Shown here one piece after another: positions 32,281 to 42,381 of a stretch of 64,000 bases of DNA. Every line of letters begins with the position of its first letter. The first letter of the stretch is position 1. Origin of the DNA: Viola odorata (Eukaryota > Streptophyta > Magnoliopsida > Malpighiales > Violaceae); contig OY829537.1 in NCBI GenBank assembly GCA_963691705.1, positions 66,564,304 to 66,628,303 of the forward strand, given 5' to 3'. The notes beneath the pieces are model-generated. The model saw only the letters and a program-made list of their open reading frames with translations. It did no database searches and had not been told where the DNA came from. Both the position numbers and the translations under genes were made by a program.

Positions 32281-35200
32281 CTACACTAGAGACGCCACTA
32301 TGTCTTCCAAATCTGCCATCTGAAGAAGAGTATGCCTAAGTTCTTCTCTCTCACGGTTAATCGCTTCAACTTCAGCTGCAGTGATGGTCTCTTTCTCTTT
32401 CCATTCTTCTTGTTCCGCAGAAAGCGTTTGGATGTTCTCGTCGGTGTCTTGAAGATCATCTTGCAACTTGTCAATCTGTGGCTAATCTACCCTTTTCCTC
32501 TTGCAATCGGCTGATCTTCAAGTCCAAGTCTTCCATCTCTGCTTTTGAACTCAATAAGGCATCCTGAAGGGAAGAACTCCACATTTGAGAGGCGTCAAGC
32601 TTCAACTTTAGCCTATCCACTTCCTCAGGCGAGGGAAGATGACTCATGTCCTTCTCTCTCCTTACCAGGTAAGAGTCAACTCGAGTCAGAAAGTCCCCAA
32701 ATTTTAACTTCAATGGAGTAGCATCAGGCATGAATACATCCTTGATGACATCCTCAAGAATAAGAGACTTCTTTTCCCACCAAACCTTCAAATTCGAAAA
32801 GCCACCACTAAGAGCAATCTGGAACTCCTTCTTAAGAAAACCAGAAAGCCCACGAACAACAGAGGATCTACATGCAGCAAGTTCTTCAGAACTGATAAGT
32901 GGACCAGGGCAAATTGACTTGGTAGGCATCGGCTTTTAAGCAAAGCTAGAATGATGAGCAGAGGAAGAAACAACACTTGTAGGTCTAGTAGTTGGAGACT
33001 CCCTTGTCCTCAACGAGTCTACCTCTTCTTCCTCATCTGCATGAATGATGCCTCCATCTATGGTACTGGGGAAGTCGAGGTCATTCAGATAATTCACAGA
33101 AGCATTGGCGTTGTCTGCATCAAAACTATTCAATGCTTCAATCATGTCTTGTTCGACATCTGAGTCATGGAGAGAAGTAGGGTTTAAAAGCATCACTTGT
33201 AACTATACAAGTTTTAGGTGATGATGGGAGAAAATAAACATAAGTATCATAAGAAAAAGCTAAAACAAATGGAGGATAAATTGGTGGATACCTTTGTTCC
33301 CGGCTTCAAGGGGCGTCCCACCATCTTCAGCAAGTCCATGGTCTCTTTGAGAGGCACTCTTCTTGTACAACACTATCTTTGAAGGTTTCTCAAGTGTAGC
33401 TCCAACATTCTTCCGGCGCTTCTTCCTCACAAGGTCATCCTATGAAAAGATGAATGAGATCGTCAATGAAGAGTTTAAAAGAAAAAAAAAAGTAATGATA
33501 AAAATGATGATGATAACATACCTGGTCATCCTTATCTTCATCATCGTTGCACACGACTTCCTGTCCGTGAGGCTTGCGAGCATCATATTTTGTCCTCTTC
33601 CATCCTGGAACATCACCAAGAGAAGGCGCGACAATCACACTAGTAAGAGGTCTTTTCAAAGGAGCACGCCTTGTCACCTCAGACATGTCATTTCTTAAGA
33701 CTTCTGACCTAAACCCTTCTCTTCCCTGACGGTCTCTTCCTGAGTCTCTTGATTTGGAACTATCATCCTTCGAGGGGTCTTTTAAAGGAGTCTTTCCCTT
33801 GGATCCACTACTGCTCTTAGACAATCTTTCACCTAAGGGGAGGAGTTTGTAGTTGGGACCTTCGCTAGACTGCAACAATATGGTAGAGCTGCTATCTAAA
33901 ACAACAGCCGACCCTCCAGCCCACCATGATACGTAAGTGTCAAAACACTCGAGCCGAATGTTAGGGCTAGGTGGTGGAACAATGAAGGACACGCCGCTAC
34001 ATGTCTGTGTCAGGGACAACCAGTAAGAGAGGTGAGCGTGAGAACTAAGTTTGTCTTCATGCAAAGCTATGGATCCTGGATGACTTTGTCTATACCCTTG
34101 TTGTCTTGCGAAACGATGGGGGTAATACCATTCCAAAATCTGAAATGACCCATTTGAACGAGAAAGTCTTCCTGGACGAATGCTCACCATAAATTCAAGC
34201 AATTCAGTTGAAAGTGTCCCTTCATCTTTATACATGCCAGGAGGCGAAGTAAGATGGATAGGATTCCAACAAAAGTTGGCACCATCTCGGATAAGTTCTC
34301 TCCCATCGACGAACCCTGCTTCCCACGGGAAATGAGCATTTGTTGAACCTCTATATCTACGGATGATGGGTCACCCACATCTGTCATCAACTTGTGAGTA
34401 TATACCTCGCGTGAAATAGGTAGCCGCCCAAGCATAAAGAAAATGACCCGGGAAGGAAGTAGGGATCAAACCAAGCTCTCCTTTGTCATTCACATTAGAA
34501 GTCTGACTCAATCCTCGGTAAATTGTGGCAAGTATGGGAGGGATCATGCTATAGGTAACACCGTGGGCCATCCTAGAGGCAATCATAAATGTCGTTGGTC
34601 AGATATTACCCTCGCTGCTGGGAAAGATAAAACAACATAGCCAGAGAGATAGATATGCTGCAATCTCTACCGAAACCCCTTCAGATGAGGAAATGTCCAA
34701 AGCTTCCAAAGTATCCCGCGGAAGATCCCCGTGAGTGTCGTCTGGAATAGGAAATTTGTAAGGTCTCCTAAGAACAACCTTTTTAACATATCTCCCATCC
34801 TTGATCACTAGTCTCTGTCGCAATAATTTCTTGTAATCACTAGACATCTGAGGGTTGCCAACAAAGGATCGGCTACTCTTCTTAAGCCAGAATGAAATCC
34901 AGTCTGCGTAGGAAATACGATCCACACTCCTATTTTCTGCTAGGATCTTGAAGGCCTTGAACAAGTATGTGCAGCACCAAGCGACATTGCTATTGGCGGG
35001 CAATTCAAGAAGAGTCGGGATTGTTTCTTCATAATAGGTTCCAAGGATAGGAAGTCCAGTAATCTCTCTCATGTCCCATAGTGATATGCTGACTTCTCCC
35101 CATCTAGTCACGAATGTGTTGGTAGCAGGACACCATACCTCGCATAAGGCTTTGTAGATAGAAGCTGGACGTTGGTAGTCAAACACCGCGGCACCAACCG

Positions 35201-35783
35201 CTTGTGAGAGTTCATGAAGCCCTTTGGTCCGAAGACGCCTCTGAGTCTGAAATGACCACTCCCAAAAGTCGTGAAGATAAGATATCTCCCCTCGAGCAAC
35301 AAGTGACGATCCCCATCTACAACATTTTGCCTTGATCCTCTCGGCAATCTCTGGATGCGGGGTATAGTCTTCAGCGCCACAAAAGGAAGGAATAGGCAAG
35401 GTGGGACGAGATCCTGAACCTTCTACATCAATTAGGTGGGATGCAGTCCTTGAAAAGAACTAATCCAGACCCTCGATGAGATTCACGTCGGTGCTAGTAG
35501 GGCAGGATCCTGAAGCCTTTACATCAATTAGGTGGGATACAGTGCTTAAAAAGCACTGATCCAGACCCTCGATGGAGCTTATATTAGGATCCTCCGTTGA
35601 TTGACTCACTATGGCGAGCTTCAACACTCCTTTCCCTCCGGATTGCGAACGATGCTTCACTTCGGTTTCTGGGAAATAAAGAAATCGCCCTCTTTGCCCT
35701 TGACCTGAGCTTTCGCCAATCCAGTCCATGTCAAGAGGTTGCAGCGGAGCGACACCAACGGATCGTGATGAAGACGAACTCAA
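32281..35783 (-). pseudogene. E2 antisense accessory gene: plant mobile domain plus coiled coil, decayed
   Basis: It is read on the minus strand from 35783, where an acceptor (AAACAG after a T-run) opens the exon; the true first exon is upstream and not located. After a short repeat region (IEGLDQCFLSTVSHLIDVKA) comes the plant mobile domain (PF10536 type): WCPATNTFVTRWGEVSISLW, MREITGLPILG, TYLFKAFKIL, YKLLRQRL-like blocks, FPGHFLYAWAATYF, and YYPHRFARQQGYRQ with LTQTCSGVSFIVPPPSP. Introns are likely at about 33519-33440 and 33291-33200. The C-terminus (32929-32281) is a coiled coil ending MADLEDIVASLV. Breaks: TAG at 35460, TGA at 34599, frameshifts near 34400 and 34230, TAA at 32936, frameshift at 32471. 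PMD proteins MAIN/MAIL1 act in silencing in Arabidopsis; the role here is unknown. Confidence 0.75.
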
Positions 35784-36315
35784 CTGTTTAAAAAAAAAAA
35801 AAATTTAAAAAGAAGAAAAAAATAATTAAAAAAATGTACAGTATGGTGACATTAAAGAAAGGAAGAAGTACGTGCATGAAAAAAAAGGGTACAAAATCAG
35901 CGGCATGTATGTATGAAATAATTGCAAGCCACTTGCAAGCATTATTAAAATAATTGCAGGACATGATTAAACAAAGCAGCAGCATGTATGTATATATATA
36001 TATATAAAATAAAGCAATAACAACATGCACGAAGCAAGGACGCCATGGATATGCATAAATAGAAAGAAACAGGAAATATGCATATATGTACAGGAAACAA
36101 GATAAAGCAAAAGTGGAGCCAACCAATCAGAGAAGCTAAAGAAGAAAAAATAAAAAATAAAAAATAAAAACTGGATGTTTTTCTGTCCGACTCAAAATTA
36201 AAAGCCAGTGTCAAGAAAAATCAAAAGGAAAGAAAATCAAACCTGGATGCTTTTCTGTCCGACTCAAAATTGCAAGGAAAAAATGAATGCTCGATCACTT
36301 GTGGTGTCCTGCGCA
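35784..36315 (-). other. E2 3' region upstream of the PMD gene
   Basis: AT-rich, with a (TA)n run at 35990-36008. The phrase CTGGATG(T/C)TTTTCTGTCCGACTC occurs twice (about 36171 and 36243). It may hold the promoter and first exon of the antisense PMD gene, but I could not fix either. TSD CCTGCGCA of the next element is 36308-36315. Confidence 0.4.
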
Positions 36316-36977
36316 CAGTGGCGGAGCCAGGATTCGATGATTGGGGGGGCGAGATTAGTAATGGATCCAGAATTTGTATTCAGGGGATGCGGGGGTTCGA
36401 GGGCAGCGCCCCCGAATTTTTTTGTTGTTGAGTATTTTAAAGTCAAGGCAAACGAGTTAAACAAAAAATTGAAAAAATGCTTAAAAATATTTGTATCCGT
36501 CAGTAAATAATAAATATTTAGGTAAACTTAACAAAAAGATAAATAAGAAAACTATCTTACCGATGAGAGCACTGATGGTTTGCTCATCTAGTATCACTTT
36601 TGAATTGGCACCGACCTTCGATGTTGCATTTTTTGCCGTTGGATTTATGGTTCTTTGTTAGTTTCATGCTCTAAGTTTGATATGGTTTAAGTTGAAACTG
36701 ATTCTGTGAATCTATTTAGTTTCACTCTTTAAGTTGGATATATTATTTGTTAGATTTGAAGTTTCATAATTGGATAAAGAGCACGAGTTAATAACCATAA
36801 CTAATCATCTTGCAGAGAATGATTTTATTGTAATGGTGGGTGTTAAAATGTTAGTACTTATTCCACTGCATGAACTATTTTTTTTTATTTTTTTACTACT
36901 GACATATATTTAAAAAAATTATTAAAAAGTATGGGGGGGCCATAGCCCCCTCTAGTCCCCACGTAGCTCCGCCATTG
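36316..36977. mobile_element. hAT MITE 1 (662 bp)
   Basis: Termini are CAGTGGCGGAGCCAGG and, reversed, CAATGGCGGAGCTACG, flanked by perfect 8-bp TSDs CCTGCGCA (36308-36315 and 36978-36985). The 8-bp TSD marks the hAT superfamily. The interior is AT-rich with no transposase. GGGGGGG...CCCCC runs lie just inside each end. Confidence 0.9.
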
Positions 36978-37112
36978 CCTGCGCAAAGAAAGAAAAAAAA
37001 AGAAAAAAAAAGGGGAAAAAGTAAAGAAATGTATAAAGCCAAATGCAGGTGTTGTTTAATTAAAAGAAAAAGAAGGAGTACAACAGTGTGTATATATATA
37101 GTGGCATGCATG

Positions 37113-37789
37113 TAGGGGTGTGCGTTCGGATTTTGGATCGGAATCCGACGAGCTCGGATCGGATTTTTTCGGATCGGATTTTTTCGGATTTTTTGATAGG
37201 GAATCCGAAACCAATCCGACACCTTCGGTTTCGGATCGGTTCGGTCGGATTTTCGGATTTTTTTCGGATTTTTGTTCGTAATTATAAATAATCATGCATA
37301 CGAATAGATAATAATTAAAATACAATGACGAACACATTTTTCATGGTTTTAATTAAAAGCCCACTTTCTCATTTTTTTGTTGTTGGGCGGAGCCCAACTC
37401 TCTTTTATTTTCCTTCTCTTTTTCGTTCACTCTCTTCTCTTTTTTTTCTTTTTTTTTCTTTTCTTTGTTATTGGGCGGTAGCCCAACTTTCTTTTCTTAT
37501 TTTTTCTTCCTTCTTTCATTCCTTTCTTCTATTCCCAATTCCCTTCTCTGTTTCTTCTATTTTTCCTTCTTCTATTCCCAATTCCCTTCTCTGCTTCTTT
37601 TATTTCTTCTCTTTTCTTTTTTTAATTTAGATGATGAGCAGCGAGGGAGATCCGGCGATGGTGGTGTTGGGTTGAGAGGATTCCGACTGCCTCCTCCGAA
37701 CTGGATCCGAAAATGGTGCGGATCGGATCGGATGGGTGAGTTCGGATCGGATCGGATCGGTTGGATCCTCCGATCCGAGCTCACCCCTA
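37113..37789. mobile_element. hAT MITE 2 (677 bp)
   Basis: Termini are TAGGGGTG and CACCCCTA with 8-bp TSDs CATGCATG (37105-37112 and 37790-37797). Both ends carry many GATCGGAT/ATCCGA subterminal repeats (37125-37275 and 37710-37780), as hAT elements often do. No transposase frame; the interior is T-rich. Confidence 0.9.
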
Positions 37790-37865
37790 CATGCATGTAC
37801 ATAAAGCATGCATGAAAAGCACAAGCGAAGCATGGAAACGAAAAAGATTTTTGCAGCAAGGGCGG

Positions 37866-38175
37866 CATGGTGGTATATATATATACACTAACCACAACAC
37901 ATGTCCAGGAATTGAAAATCACCAAGCCAGCAGCACATGCATATACGCTTTATTACTTTCCCTTCTTTTTTTCTTATACGCTTTATTACTTTTGCATATA
38001 TATACTTTTGCATATATATATATATGCAAAAATAATAAAGCGTAAAAAAAAAAGAAAAAAAAAGAAAAGAAAAAAAGGGCTTTTGCATATATATAAAGGC
38101 AGTAACATATATGTATATATATATGCATGTGCAAACGTAGTACAGCGTATAAGAAAAAAAGAAGGGGCAAGAAAG
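37866..38175. repeat. TA-rich inverted repeat and microsatellites
   Basis: (TA)n runs lie at 37874-37886, 38000-38035 and 38107-38126. CGCTTTATTACTTTTGCATA (about 37979) faces its reverse complement ending near 38042, and CCCTTCTTTTTTTCTTATACG (about 37961) faces its reverse complement at about 38145. The structure is nested and probably replication- or recombination-prone. Confidence 0.6.
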
Positions 38176-38864
38176 CCATACATGCACAGAAAGAAAGTGA
38201 AAACAAAAAGAAGGGAAAGAAAATTACCTTTTTCTTTTGTTGATGCAGCAGTAGAGAAGAGAGGCGGAGAATGGTGCTTGGGAGATTAATGTGTTGTATT
38301 TATATACACAAGGAAGGAAAAGTAGGGTTTTAATTATGGTAGTTTACCGTAAGGATTTCCTACTCAAATTGCAGTAGAAATCAGCCTGCAATTTTGGGAA
38401 ATTATGGCAATTTCCATAAGTTTGGCTTCTTTCTTTCCTTGGATTGCTGAAGTAATTAATTAATTGGCTTGTTCCATTTAATTAATCGAAGGCTCGATCA
38501 TAGGATTGATTTATGGTAGTAATTAATTCATTGGCTTGTTCCATTTGATTAATTACTTCATATGTCGATCTTGAAAGAAAAAAAAGAAGAAGAAGAACAA
38601 AATTGATCCAAGGTCCCGTGATGTGCAAGAACAAATCTAAGACCATGGATTCCTTTGCAGAATCAATTCTTTGTTGCAAGTTCCGAATAAAAATGTACCT
38701 TCGGTGGGAAATCACTCCGGAATTAAAATTGATCCTCGCCAATTTTGGATCTACATTCAAACATGATTTCAAGTTCAGTCCCCGACGCTAATTAAGTTCA
38801 CTTGAAAGGGGAGAAGTTCAAGATTAATTTACTTCATCAAGTAAAATAATCTTGAGGGGGCATT
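38176..38864 (+). other. E2 3' untranslated end and polypurine tract
   Basis: No gene. A phrase around TTAATTAATTGGCTTGTTCCATTT is repeated at about 38457 and 38520. CTTGAGGGGGCATT (38851-38864) just before the LTR is the polypurine tract; E3 has the same tract in reverse at 45668. Confidence 0.6.
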
Positions 38865-39550
38865 TGTAAACATCAAAATTGTGGCTCGTCTTAAAATATT
38901 CGGCCCAGTTTATAAAAAGGGCCACGAAGCCCATTCACCGAAATTCATAAAGCTTATTTAGTCGAAGCCCACTAGTAAGCTCATATTTGGAGGGAATTAA
39001 ACTCATCTAATATTTTATTAATTTGATTAAATGTCAAATTAATTGATATTCAATTATTAATTAATATGTAAATTAATTAATTACAATGGTTACAAATTGG
39101 ACCAATGAGATGAGGACATGTGTCATCTTTCCCACTCAAAACCATCCCTATGAGCCTATAAATAGAGGCCTCATTAGAAGGTGAAAAATACATTTTTTTG
39201 AAGAGAAGAAGTGCTGCAAAAATCAAGAGCTAAAGCATATCGTCTCCAAGGAAGAAAGAGAAGCCACAAGCTGATTCAAGGCCGGTTTTCTCTCAACCAC
39301 ATCAAATCAAATCAAGAAGAAGACACAAGCTAATTCAAGGCCGGTTTCTTCTCAAATCAACCGCGGATTACAAGCTGATTGAAGGTCAATCCGTCAACCA
39401 TCCAACTCAAGTTCAAATCCAAATCCGGATTGAAGACTGATTCATTAATCAGAGGAATCAAGAGAAGAAGAATCACTTTTATTCTACATTCAACATTTGT
39501 AATTTGACACGTGTAATTTTCTCCTATTTTAGGAAAAAATTGTGTGTACA
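38865..39550 (+). repeat. E2 3' LTR (686 bp)
   Basis: It starts TGTAAACATC and ends TGTGTGTACA, followed by TSD ACAAT (39551-39555). TATA box at 39157-39164. It is 16 bp longer than the 5' LTR through an AT-rich insertion near 39066, with about 25 substitutions by eye. Confidence 0.95.
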
Positions 39551-39555
39551 ACAAT

Positions 39556-40422
39556 ACATACAGGAGAATCCACACTTGCCACACAAGATTCCACTCGCAG
39601 ACACACAGATTTGAAACCTCAAAATTCAATATCAATTGTTGTTTTGCAATTGAGCCAAACAACTCCTTAAATAACAAAACCCTAGTTTCACTTAGCCGAC
39701 CTAAAAAGAGTCATATTCGGCAATTACCTTATTTAACTTAAGGAAAGTAAATAATAATATATTTAGAAAGTTTGGGCATAATAAAATAGGAAATTGCATG
39801 GTCAGGCCTCAAGTTGGGCTGCACCATCTTGTCACATTGTGTCGGACGTTGTGTCCGTCCGTGAAAATACAGGCACGACTATCTTTTGATTCGCTCGTGT
39901 GAATGGATTTGTTCCTAGCTCAAATGAAAGCTAACACACTAAAATATCGGGAAAACCATCTCATCCCCTAGTATGAGCCTAGCTAGCTAAAAAGGCTCGG
40001 CCATGTTTTTCAAATGCATCTAGGAACCCTTGACGGTGTAGGAATTTGTCAACAAAAAAGTAGGTGGGAGTGTTCTCCCAATCTACTCTTCCAAATGGGT
40101 TGAAACTTGGCCCTGAGTAAGTTAACATCCTAAAAGTTAGGAGCGAGGCCTTGCATCTAGGGTCGAACCTCATTGTGTCGAGATGGCTCTAGCCACATCA
40201 CTCGGTGCGTACGTTGAGGTTTAAATCGATGTGACTAGTCGTGGGGTCTTTTCTGACAGCATAGCCTCCTCGATCATTATCTCTAGCTCAAACTCCTTGC
40301 ATAGGAGCTGGGATAACCTCCCATGAAGCTCTTTCCTTTTGGCGCACGTCATGGGTTCGAGGGGTGGTACTGGTACGTTAGGCGTATGCGATGGTCTGTG
40401 CGAAGGGCCTGGAATCGCATCA
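39556..40422 (-). repeat. E5 5' LTR, U3-side half
   Basis: It continues the LTR split by E2 (first half 16019-16294), for a total of about 1143 bp. The outer end GGAATCGCATCA at 40411-40422 matches the E4 LTR end GTGATCGCATCA. The minus-strand frame across it reads GDAIPGPS where E4 reads VDAITDPP, so pol ran into this LTR too. A TATA-like TTATTTAAGG is at about 39664 (minus). Confidence 0.6.
40221..40422 (-). pseudogene. CRM-like pol C-terminal tail encoded in the E5 LTR U3
   Basis: The minus-strand frame reads DAIPGPSHRP..., then PLEPMTCAKRKELHGRLSQL and KEFELEIMIEEAM, ending at 40221. This matches the layout of the E4 tail (GPITRSKARAL...) and the general pol-end motif P-[LIM]-T-R-[AS]-x-A/K in CRM-type elements. 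Being in a 5' LTR, this copy would not be translated as pol. Confidence 0.5.
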
Positions 40423-40506
40423 CCATGGTCTGTGCATGCCGCGCACATGGTGAGGTTTGTGCCCATGCGCTGAGCGTGCCTTGGTGCGTCTATGCGGCCC
40501 GAGTGC

Positions 40507-42349
40507 TGATATGATCCTACCCTCATTGTGAGAAGACCGAACAGAATGTGACGATTAGAGGATCTAGCTCTAGAGTTTGTGACTCATAAAGACATGACAA
40601 ATGGTAATAAATATGAAGGAAACTAAGGATGGAGACGCGCAACGGAAATATAAAGATAAATACACGATCGATTGAACACTTGAGATATGCTTGTTGAATC
40701 TTTGAACGCACGGGTGGATGCTCTCTCACTCAACAATCACAAACCGTCCACTCAATGGACACTCAAACACTCACTCCATCGCTCATATTAATGTAGAAAT
40801 AACGGATTTCACAAATAGAGCGTTTAATCAAGATATAAGCCGAGGGCCAAAGATTGAGACTCAGTTCTATAGACGATTAAACGATGGGGGTGTTTTATCA
40901 AGATTTCACCGAGGGACAACGAGATTGAGGCTCAGATCTATGGATGATAAAATGGGATTAGATTCTTAGTATTTTTACTTGACTCAAGCCATGGCAATCC
41001 AATACCAAGGCAAGCACCAAATTTGAGCTTAGGTGAATAAGGAAGAAGTATTCTCAACTTTAACAAATTCACATTTAATCCAAGCTCCTGAAAATGTACA
41101 AGAAACTAACTACTTATACTAGGTTACATAAAATGAGCATTTTATGACAAGTTTGCCCTTCTAAATAATTGAAAGAATTAAAGGAATTGAAAGAATCATT
41201 TCCCCAATTCGCCTAGGGATTAACGGATTGTATCAGGACCTTAACGGCATGTCGTTAATCTTGGCAAGACTTGGCTCCAAAATTATCTTCAACTATCGGT
41301 TTACCGATAGATTCCCTTTTAGGTCTTCGTTCTTGATAGTTTCCCTATAGGGGGCTCGTGGCCCGGAAGCTTGGCAATGCGGCTGGCCTAAGACTTGGCC
41401 ATTATATCGATGGGTACGGGCTTCTGGTATCTCCCCGATCATGTCGTGGGGTACCCATTAGACCTGGCAGTCGCGCTTGGCCTTGCGGATGGTCTGTGCC
41501 TTGTGCGAATGACTATCAGCTCCCGATATATACTCTAGAAATGAAAGCTAGGCCATGCGAGAGGCCTAAGGTTGGGACTCGTAGATGACTGAAAAATCCC
41601 AATAGTTTCCCTTAAGGTTACCGGTAAGTGTTGGCTTAGTTGATTACTCTCGGTAACCTCCCAATAGGTGTTTGTCCATGAAAAGCTAGACCACGCGGGT
41701 GGCCTATGTCTGGGTCGGCAGTAGGGTCAGTTAATGGTTCTTGATAAGTGTTCACTACTGGTATTAATCTCCCTCTCTATTAAGATTCATTCTTCGGGTT
41801 GATTCCGGATAACTCCCCTCAAGATTACCGGTAGTTACTGGCTTGGTTGTCTGTTCCCAGTAACATCCCTTGGTTTTCCTAAAAAATTAACCATTCACGG
41901 TAACATATGTGATTAGCCGTTGATTCCTGATAGAATTCATAAACATCCTTAAGGTTAGGCTTGGCGTGATCGTATCACGTGCCTTGGTGCGTCCGTGCGC
42001 TGCACATGTGCTGGTACAGGCATCGTTCCGTGCGATGGTGAATAGTTGAGTCCGTACGATGGTGCAACAAGTCTGTGCAAAGGTCCGATGGAGGACCCCA
42101 TTCCGTGCCGATAGCCAGGGTGGCTTCATAAGGCTCTTTTGGCTTGGTCTATCGAGCCTATGGTGCACGATGGTCGTCGAAAAGGCCGCGTTATGATCAT
42201 GGTGGTCTGCGCCTTATTCCTCTTGGGCTAGGGCTCACTCGAGCCATAAGGTCATCCTCTGTGGCATGGCTCGAGTCACGGGTCCTTGGGTGGAAGCTCC
42301 TTGGATAACATAACCACCTCCTTCGGTGGAAGCTTCTTGGATCACATCA
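40507..42349. repeat. LTR-like block, possibly a solo LTR of a third TGATRYGATCC family
   Basis: It starts TGATATGATCCTACCC and ends TTGGATCACATCA, the same terminal style as E4 and E5, but the interior is unrelated. It contains repeats around TTACCGGTAAGTGTTGGCTT (about 41620 and 41830) and a GCGTGATCGTATCACG palindrome (about 41965). No PBS adjoins the left end, no polypurine tract the right, and no 5-bp TSD is visible (AGTGC versus CAATT), so the ends or the solo-LTR reading may be wrong. The 84 bases before it (40423-40506) share GTGCCTTGGTGCGTC with position 41980. Confidence 0.4.
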
Positions 42350-42381
42350 CAATTATTTGTAAAGGAGGCAAGTCAATTATT

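Larger units (their letters stand above)
16295..39550 (+). mobile_element. E2: Ogre/Tat-like Ty3/Gypsy retrotransposon with nested insertions
   Basis: Both LTRs, the 5-bp TSD ACAAT, the PBS and the polypurine tract (GAGGGGG, about 38854-38860) are visible. Without the nested 8.3-kb E4 it is about 15 kb, of which about 7 kb lies between integrase and the 3' LTR. That long 3' region holds an antisense PMD gene. Dual RNase H, no chromodomain and an antisense accessory gene place it in Tat, nearest to Ogre-type elements by its RT and RNase H blocks (LAYIRRFISNLAGRC, YLSRTLVGAEQKYAPIEK). It is non-functional: RT and the second RNase H have deletions and gag-pol has many stops. Confidence 0.9.

Noticed and set aside
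37325..38289. Several overlapping frames rich in F, S, K and Y on both strands
   Set aside because: They come from poly-T, poly-A and (TA)n tracts in hAT MITE 2 and the nearby inverted repeat.
39979..40173. Minus-strand 64-residue frame in the E5 LTR
   Set aside because: It lies downstream of the stop of the CRM-like tail, has no family match I can see and is probably fortuitous.
40423..40506. The 84 bases between E5 LTR and the next LTR-like block as a functional tRNA or PBS site
   Set aside because: No TGGTA-type primer site and no cloverleaf; it is better explained as a fragment related to 41980-42020.
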